Shown here piece after piece: positions 22,430-34,000 of a DNA stretch of 64,000 nucleotides. The stretch spans positions 102,234,033-102,298,032 of the forward strand of contig CM048845.1 in the NCBI GenBank assembly GCA_026545225.1. Direction: 5' to 3'. The position numbers were made by a program, and so were the translations under genes. Each line of letters opens with the position of its first letter. The stretch's first letter is position 1. This DNA is from Cornus controversa. Lineage: Eukaryota > Streptophyta > Magnoliopsida > Cornales > Cornaceae. The notes below the pieces were generated by a model that saw nothing but the letters and a program-made list of their open reading frames with translations, did not search any database and was not told where the DNA came from.

Positions 22430-22860
22430 AGGTGGAGAGCCCAATCCAACAAGACAGGGAGGACCTAATGGACCCATATTGCACGTGGCAATTGTTTGTG
22501 GATGGGTCATCCAACGCACAAGCCAGCAGCGTAGGGATACTAATCAGATCTCTAGTAGGGAAAACGTTCAAGTATGCCCCGCAACTCGGGTTCAAGGCAA
22601 CAAACAATGAGGTTGAATACGAAACCTTGATTGCGGGGTTGAAACTAGCTAGTGTCCTCAAGGTTCGACAGTTAAAAGCTTATACCGACTCCCAGCTAAT
22701 TGCCCGGCAGGTCAGTGCAGAATACGAGGCAAAGGAAATAAGGATGAAATCTTACTTACAAAAAGTACAGGAGCTGGTTATCCACTTCTAGAGGTTTTCA
22801 ATCACGCGGGTCCCCTGCAGTGAAAATTCTAACGCAGATGCCCTCGCTTGATTGGCTATG
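22430..22860 (+). pseudogene. Gypsy second (archaeal-type) RNase H region
   Basis: WQLFVDGSSNAQASSVGILI, NNEVEYETLIAGLKLA and YTDSQLIARQV mark the additional RNase H that defines the Tat lineage. Confidence 0.8.
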
Positions 22861-22979
22861 GCACAAGAGGCCGCCCAAGGGGGGTGCTTGTAGAGCGCAT
22901 AGACCACCCGAGTATAATAGGAGCGACATCATGCGAGGTGAACCAAGTGACCCAGGGCATGGAATGGGCAGATCTGATT

Positions 22980-23955
22980 GGCCCTCTATGCAGCAAGACG
23001 CACTGAACTTTGTTAAGAAATGTGAAAAGTGCCAGCGCTTCGCCAACATCCCGAGGCAGCCTCCGGAAGAGTTGACACCGATAGTGGCCCTGTGGCCCTT
23101 TGCCCAATGGGGAATGGATTTGTCGGCCCTCTACCTATGGGAATGGGGCAGACAAAATTTACAATTGTAGCAGTTGACTACTTCACCAAATGGGTGGAAG
23201 TCGAGCCCTTAGCTACGATTGGGGAAAGGAATGTCATCAATTTCGTGTGAAAATCAATTATATGTAGGTTTGGAGTTCCAAAAGTCATTATCATGGATAA
23301 CGCAAAGCAGTTTGAAAGCCAGCGATTCCAAGATTTCTGCACCGAGCATGGCATAAACCACCGATATTCCTCACCAGGCCACCCGCAGGCCAATGGGTAG
23401 GCTGAAGTGGCCAACAGGACGATATTTAAGATGATCAAAAAATGTCTGGATGACTCCAAAGGAGCATGGCCAGAGCTGCTGCCAAGCATTTTATGGGCCT
23501 ACAGGACCACCGTCAAAGTCCCCACAGGAGAGACGCCCTACTTTTTAGCTTTCTGAAACGAAACTGTTCTTCCTGTTGAAATAGGAGCGGTGACAAGTCA
23601 TCGGGCCAGGTATTATGACCCCATTCGTAATGAGGAGGAATTAAGAGCCAGTGCCAACTTCATCGACGAGAAAATGGAGCAAGTGCTAGTACGGATGGCC
23701 GCGTACCAGCAGGTCATGTCCCGGTACTACAACACCAAGGTAAAGCAGAGGAGTTTTCAACTTGGTGATTTAGTCCTACGTAAGGTCACTCAAGCCACTA
23801 AACCCCCCAGCACCAAAAAATTGGCTCCTAATTGGGAGGGCCCGTATAAAGTAGTCAGAACTCAAAGGCGAGGCACCTGTTGGTTGAAAACCTTGGAAGG
23901 AAAGCAGTTGGCCCATCCTTGGAACGCTGAGCATTTAAGGAAGTTCTATCAGTGA
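22980..23955 (+). pseudogene. Gypsy integrase region
   Basis: The zinc-binding part (CEKCQRFANIP) is followed by the catalytic core with TIVAVDYFTKWVEVEP and the HPQANG region, then a C-terminal part containing GDLVLRKV and LAPNWEGPYKVV. Confidence 0.8.
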
Positions 23956-24214
23956 AGTCTCTTTTTTCATGACTTGTTCTTTGTTAGTCTTCGTCCCATC
24001 TTCCTTATTTTTGGCTTGCATCTACTGTCAGCAAGTATTATTGTAGAAGTCGACTTTATTGCCAAGCCTCAAGTGTTATTTCTGAGGTTGGCTTTACTGC
24101 CAAAAACCTCAAAATAGGACTCCTGTCCAGTTTCATTTTTTCTTCTGTAAATTTTATTATGGAATGTCAATGGAAAGTGTTATTCATTTCAAAACGAGCC
24201 GTTATGTTCAGAAT

Positions 24215-24520
24215 GAAAAACACTACCCTACGGGGGCAAAACCCTACAGGGACACACCTCCACGGAGGGCTTTTGAAGAAAAAGGCTGGATGGATTAATC
24301 CCGAGAAAAAACTACCCTATGGGGACAAAACCCTACGGGGACACACCTCCACGGAGGGCCTTTGAAGAAAAAGGCGGGATGGATTAATTCTAAGAAAAAC
24401 ACTACCCTACGAGGGCAACACCCTACGGGGACACACCTCCACGGAAGGCCTTTGAAGAAAAAGGCGGGATGGATTAATCCAGAGAAAAACACTACCCTAC
24501 GGGGGCAAAACCCTACATAA
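24215..24520 (+). repeat. 90-bp tandem repeat in the Gypsy 3' non-coding region
   Basis: Units begin at 24215, 24305, 24394 and 24484 (the last partial), each with ACTACCCTAYGGGGGCAAAA and ACACACCTCCACGGAGGG-like parts. ORFs crossing it on both strands are translated repeat. Confidence 0.9.
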
Positions 24521-24660
24521 ACCCTTGTGATGCGAGAATTACAAACCATATTTCAATAAAAAAGAAACAAACGATTCCTTATTGATTAGAAACAGAAAGA
24601 TACAGGGAGCCTCCACAAAAAAAGAGCATTACATGGTACCGAAAGAAAAAAACACCAAAT

Positions 24661-26665
24661 CAAGCGTCAGGGTCTCCAAGTTGTAAGCCGGAGAAGTTCA
24701 TATCAGGCCATTGATCCTGTGCCACCTCACAAAAATACTCAAACCCGTCGATGGACGACTAGCTGAAGGCCTTATCAAAGTCAAGTGAATCCTTAAAATG
24801 TTCCACAGTTAATTCTTTAATCCCAGGTAGGTCAGCGTTCCACCAGGCCATCTCCTCCCGCTCATGGTTGAGCTGTGAGTTAACGGTGTCAATTTCCTCG
24901 CCACGTGAGGCATGGGATGCACGAAGGGTCTCCAGCTCTGAGTTGAAGGTAGTGCGCTCACTGACAAAGGAAGCGCGTTACGCGGCAAAGGCGATTCTCT
25001 GCTTCTCTAGTTCTTCCTCCGTCCATAAGAGGCGATTGGAAATACCGAGGGCAATAATCAAGCCCTGTTTCACATATGAAAAGGAATACGTGGTTAAAAA
25101 GAGAAGGAAAGGGAGAACTCAAATATAATAGGAGGAGTAGGGGTGCACCTTAGCCATATTGGCCAGCAGATAACCAACAGAGGAAGGAGAGTCAATAGCA
25201 TTCACTCTCTCAAGATCGCCCGGAAGAACAAACTCCCCAGCTCTTTTTACAGCAAAAGCTGTATCTGACAGTAGTGATCTGGTATGGCTGGCAGCCGGGG
25301 TCAGCAGCCTGGTATGACTGGTAGTAGGAGAGAAAGACACGTGCGAGCTACTACCGCCAAAGAGTTGCGTTGCCTGTACCCCGAATGTGCTCGGGTCCGG
25401 TAGAGAACCACCTGCAAACAGTTAGGTAGGAGGCACCCTAAACGGGCCGGGGCCCGGAATCAGAGCGCTCATAGCCGCAGAGAAGGGGGAGTACCCAATG
25501 GAAGGAGGGGAAGATAAGTCCACACCTGCAGGAAGACCGGTACTCTTGATAAACATGGGCATTCGTGGTTTTTTCTGAGCAAAGGGGGAGGAGGACGACT
25601 CAGCTCCCTTTCCCTTCGCCAACTTGAGAATATCTCTGTCTGGCCTTCTCCGCGATCCTGTGAGTTTGACACAAAACCATATTACACGGTTCATTAAAGG
25701 AGAAATGAAGGAAAATCAAAGGCATTAAGTTACCTCGCCTATTTCTATCCATAGAAACAAGATAGCCAAGCGTACTCAACCCCACGTTCGAGGTCAAGAC
25801 CATTGCATCCCTCATTGGGAGCTCAAAGATGGTGTCTAGTCTGTGTTCTTCTTCGCGGCTCACAACCAGCTCGATCCTAGCAGCTCGAAGATGAAAATAA
25901 GTCGGAGTAAAGCATGGTAAAAGAAAAGTGGCAATAGTAGAAGAAAAAAAATATATATATATATATAGAAAGTAGAAATAGCTCACTTGTTGTGCTCCCG
26001 GCAGTATAGGAACGAGGGATGCGGAGGGGAGGGAGCTCCCAGTTTTCTGAAACAAAAAAGAAACGTTCTTTCTAATTTTTTATCCGTTGGCTATTGTCAA
26101 GAATCACCAATCCTCTGGCCAGGCCCCCTGCCCCTCGAGACCAGCTTTGTATATGACACCAGTCTTTGCTCTTTAGAAGGGTGTAACAAGAAAGGAACTC
26201 ATCAATGGTAGGTTGAGAGGTGAGTTTGGAAGATTCCCCCAACACCAGAGTAGCCATAATAATACGCCAAGAGTTGGGCGTAAGTTGAGAAGGGTAGAGA
26301 TTAAGTGCATGTAGCAGCTCTTTGGCAAAGTCCGCCATCGAAAATCGAAGTCCCGAGAGAAAATGACCTTCGTAAAAACATGTTTCTCCGGGACAGACGG
26401 AGTACGCCCTTTCCGCAGGCAGAGGAGCCCTAACCACGACCCCCTCCGAAAAAGAATACAAAGTCACCAGCTCCTCCACTTCAGACTCTGTCATGGTGGA
26501 GCTGATATCCTGGCACTCGCAGTAATCCGCCATTATCGAATACAGAAACTCAAATACTTGTACAAGGGGTGAGCCGGGTGCAAAGCTTTCTGGAGATTGC
26601 TTGTTAAAGCTATGGTCAATAACGTGCAAGCAGCGGGAGAGAGAGTGTATGAAAGTATCAAGCAT
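24661..26665 (-). pseudogene. Antisense extra gene of the Gypsy element (PF04195-like)
   Basis: On the strand opposite gag-pol. The first part (26665-26072) carries the plant 'putative gypsy type transposon' pattern: ERAYSVCPGETCFYEGHFLS, GLRFSMADFAKELLHALNL and QLTPNSWRIIMA. Further coding-like blocks follow (RRRPDRDILKLAKGKG near 25650; a coiled-coil-like stretch near 25030-24880; an acidic end ...FSGLQLGDPDA near 24665). They are separated by stretches that look like introns, which is known for extra genes of Tat elements. Its role in the element is not established. This is a fossil coding region. Confidence 0.65.
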
Positions 26666-27071
26666 GTGCTATTGAGCTATTGAGTTGATGTAGATACGAA
26701 TGAAGAGGGAGTTGCTTATATAGGCAATCCATACCAGTCCCCAACGGTTCTTCTTCTAACATTCAGCTGCAACGGCCAGTAAATCAACGGTCATAAGTTC
26801 TTTTTCTAACGTTCATCTGCAACGGTCAATAAACCAGCGGTCACAAGAAGGTACAACTGCTAGCAAACCAGCAAACCAACGGTCACAAGGCAGGGCGTGG
26901 AGCTGGAGCACGTGGCGCGAAGCAAAACGGTGCAAGTCGAGCGCTGCCCAGGCTGGCCGAAGCTGCTCGCTTTGGCCGAGCGCTGCCCGACCGGGCCGGG
27001 CCTGAGCAAAAAAAGAAGAAGAAGAAAAATGTGTGTAATATGTTCTTGATACTCGACAAGCGACCCTCATG

Positions 27072-27080
27072 AACAGGGGG
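27072..27080 (+). other. Gypsy polypurine tract
   Basis: AACAGGGGG, four bases (CATC) before the 3' LTR. Confidence 0.7.
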
Positions 27081-27084
27081 CATC

Positions 27085-27398
27085 TGATGGGGTGGTTGAC
27101 TCCTAATATGAGACATGTGACGTGGAAGAGGAAAATACTTTGACCTACCCCTAGTGAGAAAAGGAAGCTGAGGAGGTAGAGTTCTACTAGGGCACGATAC
27201 CGGACGGTTCATATACCAAGGTACGCATTTAATACCCTTTGAGTTCTTTGACAGCTTTAGAAGCCCTTCTTGATTTCTGACTTGATCATCAGAGCGTACT
27301 CGGCCAGTACCGCGCCGGTGCCCTTTCGATTACTCTTCTCTTGTCCTTCTTTACATGTTGGCGTTTGACCAGCTCGGGGTGGAGTTTTTGCTTCATCA
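27085..27398 (+). repeat. Gypsy 3' LTR
   Basis: Begins TGATGGGGTGGTTGACTCC and ends TTGCTTCATCA, followed by the target duplication AATAT (27399-27403). It is about 20 bp shorter than the 5' LTR. Confidence 0.93.
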
Positions 27399-27403
27399 AA
27401 TAT

Positions 27404-28133
27404 CATCTTGTTTTTGTATCTCAGTGCTACCAAATTCTGTGTAGGGAGAATCGAAGAGAGGCCCTAGGACAGCCAGATAACTCATATATTTATGGGAAGA
27501 AAATTGTTTTATTAATGTTAGTTAACAAAGCAAAACAAGCCTATTATAAGCACAACATTTAAAATCTCACATCACACCATCAGCTTAATGGAGGGAAGAT
27601 AAATCATGAACTATTTTGCTGTAAGAATATACACCTATCACCTATGAGCGGAGCAATTAAGTGGTTTGGGAAAATGATATACCCAAAACAAAATAGTTAG
27701 AACAAATGAATACTTCAGCAATCCCAATTAGTATATGTTGGATTAACAGCCAGTATAGTATGCACTTATATAGCTTGGGCATGGGAATTAGAAAACTAGT
27801 CAATTCAACCACAAACAAGTCAATGCCAAAGCTCTGGTTTATGGTGCAAAGGGAAAGAGAGAAAAAAAAAAAGGTAGGATGACCATTAGATTCTCAATCA
27901 ATGATATGCTACGTACCCTTTGAAATACACGAGCACAATGAGATTTGAAGCCAAAATCTATTACTATTATAAGAACAGATTCAACAGTAATAAAAACAGT
28001 TAGGCATTTATGTATCGTGGTACATTATGAACACATACAATTATGACGTTTAACATAGAAATCAAGCATACTCATGGCAAAGTCCATATAACAACTCATA
28101 TCCATAATTATATATAAAATCAAACAGTTGGAA
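27404..28133. other. 3' flank of copy B in a duplication unit
   Basis: Stretches at 27690-27970 (CAGCCAGTATAGTATGCACTT, CTGGTTTATGGTGCAAAGGG, ACCATTAGATTCTCAATCAA) match 30110-30260, 60700-60790 and 61410-61530. This places copy B in the same repeating unit. No other gene is supported. Confidence 0.55.
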
Positions 28134-28679
28134 TTAAGTAGTTAGGAGGCAGTTAAAGACCAAAATGGAGGTTATGGAAAGAGCAAAGATTATCCAGGAG
28201 GTGAGCTTGAGAAGTGGTGGTGAAGATACTGTGACAGCAATGAGGAAAGCTGTGGCTCCAGAGAGGACCCCCAGATGCTCTTGTGGTCGAGCTCCAGTAG
28301 GAGACTTTGCAGAGATGTACATGGACACGCAGAGTGCAGCAACAGCAACAACCATGGCGAGACACATCATGTTTCATGTCATGATCAGTTTGAAGTGATT
28401 GAGCTGCCATTGTGACGGCAGACTGAAAGCAAAATCCAGCTACCATCACTAGCCAATCCAGATTAATGGGGTGGGCATTAATATGTTCAGCAGCTGCATG
28501 ACCAATAAGGGGTGGTACTGCAAGTGGAACGTCCACTGCAGCTGCTTCAAGGTCGTCATCGTCTTGGTCTTGGCATTGGAAGGAAGTGGTGGCACTGGTG
28601 GTGGAGGATGGAGGCTTGGTAGCGGAGGAGGAGGCGGGAGATTTGGTTGCTTAGACATTTCTTTCCTCTCCACAGGCAT
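28134..28679 (-). pseudogene. Copy B: membrane-protein family member, two frameshifts
   Basis: It opens like copy A (MPVERKEMSKQPNLPPPPP), then leaves frame in the proline-rich part near 28540-28560. A second frame carries NLDWLVMVAGFCFQSAVT. The frame shifts again near 28390, after the first helix, and the third frame carries the remaining helices (MMCLAMVVAVAALCVS... to LVFNC). The end is also altered, reading past the family stop into LLTT. It is clearly more diverged from A than C or D are, so this is an older duplicate. Probably no functional product. Confidence 0.75.
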
Positions 28680-29640
28680 ATCCCATATTCACATATAGTA
28701 TTTTTTTTTCTACGATGAGAAGGACGGGAGTAGTTTTCCTATCCAATCCCTTGTGTACCAAAGTGGGACATCTGAATTTTGAAATTTTGGGGAATGAAAA
28801 GGATGTGTTTCATGATTTTTTTTTTTTTTTTCTTTCCTCTCTACCGCGTCACCCATATGTTTTTCTCCAAGTGGGATATGTTGAAGTAGTAAATTTTGAG
28901 GAAGCTTCCGAAAAAAAAATAGGGAGTGTGTGACCTAGATTGAAAATTATAAGTTGTCCATTGTGATTATTTGGTAGGATGATAAGGTACTTAAGAGCAC
29001 CAAAAGTGAGGACAAGTCGAGCCGATTACAGTCAAATGTTTGAAAAAAAAAGTAATTGAATTCATTTGATTCTTAAGAAGCTACTAAAACAAAATTCATG
29101 TTTCTATCAAAAACCATTCACAAGGACTTCTTAAAAATAAAAACAAAAAACAATTATAGTTCTATTTTTCAAAAATGAAAACCAAAAAGGGGATCAATGG
29201 AAATGAAAAAAAGCATCAAACACTCCAAATTTTGTGTGATAGCTAAAAAAAGCACAGAAAAATAAATAAATTATATCTAAACTTGATCTTTTAAAAAGTT
29301 TTTTAATTTTCGTGGATATCATATTAATATCTCATACCAAGAGTAATTCAGTAATATCTCTTCAACTTCCAGAATAAAAAAAAAATTTGAATGTTCAAGT
29401 TTTTAAAGTGGCATAAGTGGTTATGTTATTTGTTATAATGAAAAAAAACAAGGCAGCTCATAGGAGCTACATCTTTCTGTTGTAAAGCAAAGACTCTTTC
29501 TTTCCATCTCCCTTTCATAATGTTTTGGAATTCTAACTTCTTCCTTGCCTTTCTTTGAATTCCAATTCATTAACGTTTTTCTCTCCTGTTCTCTCAAATT
29601 AAAATTTGACGACAAAACTGAGTTTGGTTTGGGTTTCATT
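28680..29640. other. 5' flank of copy B, shared with copy C
   Basis: The sequence from 28680 (ATCCCATATTCACATATAGTA) through GTGTGACCTAGATTGAAAAT to AGTTTTTTAATTTTCGTGGA (29320) aligns with 32098-32825. The part at 29480-29580 (CTCCCTTTCATAATGTTTTG) aligns with 34355-34436. No gene is seen in it. Confidence 0.65.
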
Positions 29641-30263
29641 TTGATGTTTTAGCATCACATCGATTGACTGACATCAACAATAAAAAGACTACAAACTTCC
29701 ACTTGGCTTAGGTGTCTTCACCCCTCTTGACCATTCCGCTAGATTGATGTTTCCTTGTACAATTGTTGTTGGGACAAAAAGAAAGAAGGAAAAGACAAGA
29801 AAGAAAAGCAAAAGAAGATGTAGTTTCAAAATTGTGAAGACAAGTCGCTTACTGTAGCTAAAAAAAATGATGTATACTCCAATTTTCTACCATTAGTCTA
29901 CTCTTGCTCAAAAACTAAATTCCCATACATTCAGTTCTGCCTTCAGTACTGAAATATCATCTTAGTATTTCGGTTCTCCCTGCATGTATTTTTGGTTATT
30001 CAATGTATGGAGGAAAAATCCCCACTAACAGGGAGACGATACGTGAAGGTTCAAGCAAGTCGAACACCACAATCACGTCACCAATACAGGCCCATATGAC
30101 CCATCAACGCAAAAGCTCTGGTTTATGGTGCAAAGGGAAAAAAAAAATGTAGGATGACCATTAGATTCTCAATCAATGATATGCTACCCTTTGAAATACA
30201 CCAGCACAATGAGATTTGAAACCAAATTCTATTACTATAAGAACATATTCAACAGTAAAAAAA
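29641..30263. other. Intergenic DNA and a short unit fragment
   Basis: At 30110-30260 it repeats the CTGGTTTATGGTGCAAAGGG landmark region seen before copy B. The rest is unrecognised. Confidence 0.45.
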
Positions 30264-31285
30264 TGGGTAAATTACAGTGGTCTTTTCTGAAGTTTAGTTA
30301 ATAAACAATGACGTTCGCTTTTATTTGTTAAATTATACTGACCTCTTTTGTCAGAGTTATTAGGTAGATGTTATTAACAGAAGTAATAAAATTATCTTTT
30401 ATCCTATTTTTTTAATATTATTTTAGTTTAAAAACAAAGTAAAGCGAAAAGACAAAATTATCCAATCGTATTCCAACGTTTGCTCACATTTCTCCTTTCG
30501 CTCCACTGTCATTAACGACACTAGTGAGCTCAACAATTCATTTAGAAAACAATTCAAAATCTAAAATTGATGAAAAAAATATATTTTTGACAACTTAAAC
30601 CCAATTTTAGTTTAAATAAATAAGTAAATAGTCTGTTATTCACAAATTTAACAAACAAATACATGAATTGAAATGAGTTTGTATTTATGTATATAACAAA
30701 GGAACAACAGTAATTTTTTAGAGATGTGGCCATGAATTGAAAAACATAAATAGGTTGGCTCGCTACTAGCTTTTTTATATGAGTTGGCTACTTTGCTTTG
30801 TAATTTTGTATACTAGTATGTGTGTACAATCAAAATAACGAACTTTTGTATCATGACTTTTAAAAACGTAAAAAAAGATTCAAAAAGAGAAAAGAAAATT
30901 TTATTACATAAATTGAACCAAGAATCTCCAATTCAAATAATTTAACCCTAAATCTTCTAAACCCAATTTCAAAATCACATATATGTTCCATTGAAGTCAA
31001 AGCACACAATTAAACTTTCTAATTTCAAGATCCTAACTCTTGATTGAATTAAGTGAAAAGAGAGAAAGTAGAGAGAGGTTGATAATGAAAAGAAAAAAGA
31101 GAGAAGAAAAAATATCTTATCACTTCTCTTTCTTGCCACCTGAAATTATCGCTGACAACCTTCGCAGACGATCAATTTTTGACTTTTTTTATAATGATAA
31201 GAAGAAGAAGGGAATAATTTTGTCAACTTTATTTAGTTAAAAAAGGTATTTAATTATTTCATGTGATTTCATAGGAATAATTATA
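30264..31285. other. Insertion of unknown type in the copy C unit
   Basis: Unit landmarks stop at about 30263 and resume at about 31288. The inserted stretch begins TGGGTAAATTACAGTGGTC, a start often seen in MULE-type elements, but no matching inverted end was found. A plus frame at 31040-31240 contains FLPPEIIADNLRR, loosely reminiscent of an F-box start, but too short and isolated to call. Confidence 0.35.
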
Positions 31286-31287
31286 TT

Positions 31288-31587
31288 TTTACATGTTTTT
31301 TATTTTGGGTACAATGCTAAAAGAAAATTGTAAAAATTAAATAAATAAGAAATCCATTGGGAAGAGCTATAATGAAATAAACTTGCTGAAATTCATATAC
31401 ATACATGCCATACAAAACTAACTAGCATAAGGAAGGAGTACAGGGGCACAAAAGGAGCAGTTGCCCCCACGCAATCTTTTCATATACTAATTTAAACAGA
31501 GTCAATCTCCCACCCTTATAAGAAATTCGTAACACATGCTTAGGAACCAATAATTATATATATATATAATCAAACAGCTGGAAGTAC
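31288..31587. other. 3' flank of copy C, A-like and without the MITE
   Basis: Near-identical to 14430-14970 (AATAAGAAATCCATTGGGAA, GCATAAGGAAGGAGTACAGG) but without the MITE, so it shows the empty site at about 31390-31405. Confidence 0.7.
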
Positions 31588-32105
31588 TTAGCGGTGGTTA
31601 AAGACCAAAATGGCGACTATGGACAGAGCAAAGATGATCCATGAGAGAGGAAAGCTGTGACCCCGGAGAGGACCCCCACATTCTCTAGTGCTAGAGCTAC
31701 ACCAGCAAACTTTGTAGACATGTACTTGGACACACAAATTGCGGCAACAGCAACTACCATGGCAAGACATAGCATATAAAAGGCTTTAGGGAGTTTGTCA
31801 TCATTTTGATGCGACTGAGCAGCGATTGTGACCGCAGACTGAAAGCAAAATCCAGCTACCATCACCGGCCAGTCCAGGTTGGCGTGGCCGGCATTAATAG
31901 GTGCAGGAGCTGCATGACCAGTAACGGGTGGACGTTCGGCAACTGCTTCAGGGTCTTGGTATTGCTGCTGCTCAACCACCGGGGCTTCTGGATGGGCAAT
32001 GGAAGGAAGTGTTGGTGGAGGAGGGAGGCTTGGTGGCTCTGGCGGAGGAGGCGGGAGGTTTGGTGGCTCAGACATTTCTTTCCTCTCCGCAAGAATATCC
32101 CACAT
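31588..32105 (-). pseudogene. Copy C: membrane-protein family member, frameshifting deletion
   Basis: The frame is open for 162 codons and nearly identical to copy A from MSEPPN through the start of the third helix (VGVLSGVTAFL). A net deletion of about 40 bp near 31645-31652, at a repeated GAG, then shifts the frame, so the fourth helix is replaced by SHGSSLLCP. The helix-4 sequence (SWIIFALSIVAILVFN) is still present in another frame. The first seven codons differ (MWDILAE) because the leader is copy-B-like, which gives the start at 32105. A three-helix product is possible but probably non-functional. Confidence 0.75.
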
Positions 32106-32830
32106 TCACATATAGTAATATTTTTTTTTTTACTTCTATACAGAGGAGGAGGAAGGGATCATGAGTAGTTTCGTCACCCATATGTATTTGCTTTTACATA
32201 AGAACCTAAGTGGGATATGATGTGTTTGCTTTTAGATAAGAACCTAAGTGGGATATGTTGAAGTTGGGAATCTTCCGGGGAAAAAGAAAATATTAGGGAG
32301 TGTGTGTGACCTAGATTGAAAATTACAAGTCGTCCTTGTCGTTATTTGCGTAGGATGATAAGATATGGTCATTAATAATTGGCATTGACGATTCATGACC
32401 ATGTAACGAATTAAATTCTAAGCATTATCGTGGCAAAATTAGAAAGGAATGCCATCTTACATAGTTTTCCTTCTCTTTTTAATATTTAAAGACAAATGAC
32501 ATAAAAAAATAAAGAAAAAGAAAATCACTCGCGAGAACATTTTACAGTAAAATGTTTGAAAAAAAATTAAGTGAATTCATTTGATTCTTAAGAAGCTACT
32601 AAAACAAAATTCATGTTTCCATCAAAAACCATTCACAAGGACTTCTTAAAAAAAAAATCATAGTTCTATTTTTCAAAAATGAAAACCAAAAAGGGGATCA
32701 ATGAAAATGAAAAAACATCAAACATGCCCAAATTTTGTGTGATAGCTAAAAAAACCACAAAAAAGTAAATAAATTATATCTAAACTTGACCTTTTAAAAA
32801 GTTTTTTAATTTATGTGAATATCATTTTAG
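32106..32830. other. 5' flank of copy C, B-like
   Basis: Aligns with the copy B flank, not with the copy A flank. It contains a local tandem duplication with ATAAGAACCTAAGTGGGATA twice (32190-32265). The alignment stops at about 32830, where the LINE fragment begins. Confidence 0.65.
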
Positions 32831-34000
32831 AAACTTCTTATGGACAGGATCCAACCTTTAGAACAAAAAGGACAAGATTACTTGGAACTCAATTTGCAAG
32901 CCCAAAGAGATGGGGGGCTTAAGCATACCAAACATTGAATTGCTCAACAAGGCTAATATCCTAAAAAATCTATGGCGTGTCATTTCAAATAACAAGCAAA
33001 GTGCTTGGGCTCAATAGGCAAGAGAGTACCTGGTCAGAGGTAGATGCATTTGGGAGATCAACTGCACTCAAAAATGCTCCTGGAGTTGAAAAAAGTTGTT
33101 GTAACTAAGAGCTCTAATCAAGTCTCTTCTCAGGATCAAAGTTGGTAGTGGAGTGGGCATATCCTTTTGGCATGACAATTGGCTTGGTAACTTTTCTCTC
33201 TGTTCAAGATTCAGTGAACACAAAATCACAAGCTTTGACTTACCATCCAATGTCTTTTTGAGTTCTTATATTTCATCCCAAACTTGGACATTTCCTCCAT
33301 CCATTGTTGCCTTGATTCCTGAACTTTGAACATCAATACCACCAGCTCCATCTCCATCCCTTGACTCATTCATTTAGCTTCCATCCCCAAATGGTAAGTT
33401 CAGTTTGAAACATACCATGCCTTTCCTATATACACATTTTGAACCTGCTCCTTGGAATCACCTAGTATGGAATTCAATGTCTATTCCAAAACACAAATGC
33501 ATCTTCTGGCTTGCTATTCTCAATAGACTCCCTACCTTAGATAGGTCTGCCTTAGCTTACCTCCACAACCCCAATATCTGTGTTCTGTGCAGATCATCTT
33601 CTGAGTCAGTTGACCACTTATTTTTTAAATGTTCATTCTCGAGTCCAATTTGGCATTCTTTCAAACACAATGTGGGTTTCATGTTGGAAATGTAAATTGT
33701 GATTCTTTAATTGCTTGGGCAAGTCATCATTGGAAACCAAAAAATTGCAGTAACCCCATACAAAAACTGACTTTCTCAGCTTCCGTCTACCACATATGGA
33801 ATGAGAGGAACAGAATAGTGTGTGAAGGAAAGAGCAGAACACAAAGCTCAATTTGTGATCAAATCTATAACTGTATTAGAGAACGGCTGTTCCCCCTTTC
33901 TGTAAATACTTGTTCATCTTCAAGCCAAGCTCAAAGAGCATAAGACCTTCCAGATTCCTTTCTTCGTCCACCTCCTCGACCGCCGGACTGAAACTTCATT
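32831..34000 (+). mobile_element. LINE (L1-type) fragment, C-terminal part
   Basis: Encodes, with several interruptions, the end of a plant L1 ORF2: FLWTGSN, ITWNSICKPKEMGGLSIPN, VGSGVGISFWHDNWLG, then the zinc-binding region at 33405-33695 (WNSMSIPKHKCIFWLAILNR, CVLCRSSSESVDHLFFKC) and YHIWNERNRIV. It is 5'-truncated and carries at least four in-frame stops or frameshifts. The end (PPPRPPD-like) resembles the end of the LINE at 53630-57107, so the two are one family. No poly(A) or target duplication was found, so the right end is uncertain. Confidence 0.85.

Larger units (their letters stand above)
18306..27398 (+). mobile_element. Ty3/Gypsy LTR retrotransposon, Tat-type, broken
   Basis: A 9.1-kb element with LTRs at 18306-18640 and 27085-27398 (TGATGGGG...CATCA), a primer-binding site, gag and pol remains, a 90-bp tandem repeat, an antisense extra gene and a polypurine tract. 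The exact 5-bp target duplication AATAT flanks it. The LTRs differ at about 5% of positions plus one indel, which suggests very roughly two to four million years at rates commonly used for plants. A second, distinct RNase H domain after the first is characteristic of the Tat lineage. Coding parts are clearly broken, with on the order of ten breaks. Confidence 0.93.

Noticed and set aside
26813-27212. Arginine/alanine-rich minus frames near the Gypsy 3' LTR
   Set aside because: Two overlapping frames in a locally GC-rich stretch of the element and LTR, with no domain and no relation to the antisense extra gene.
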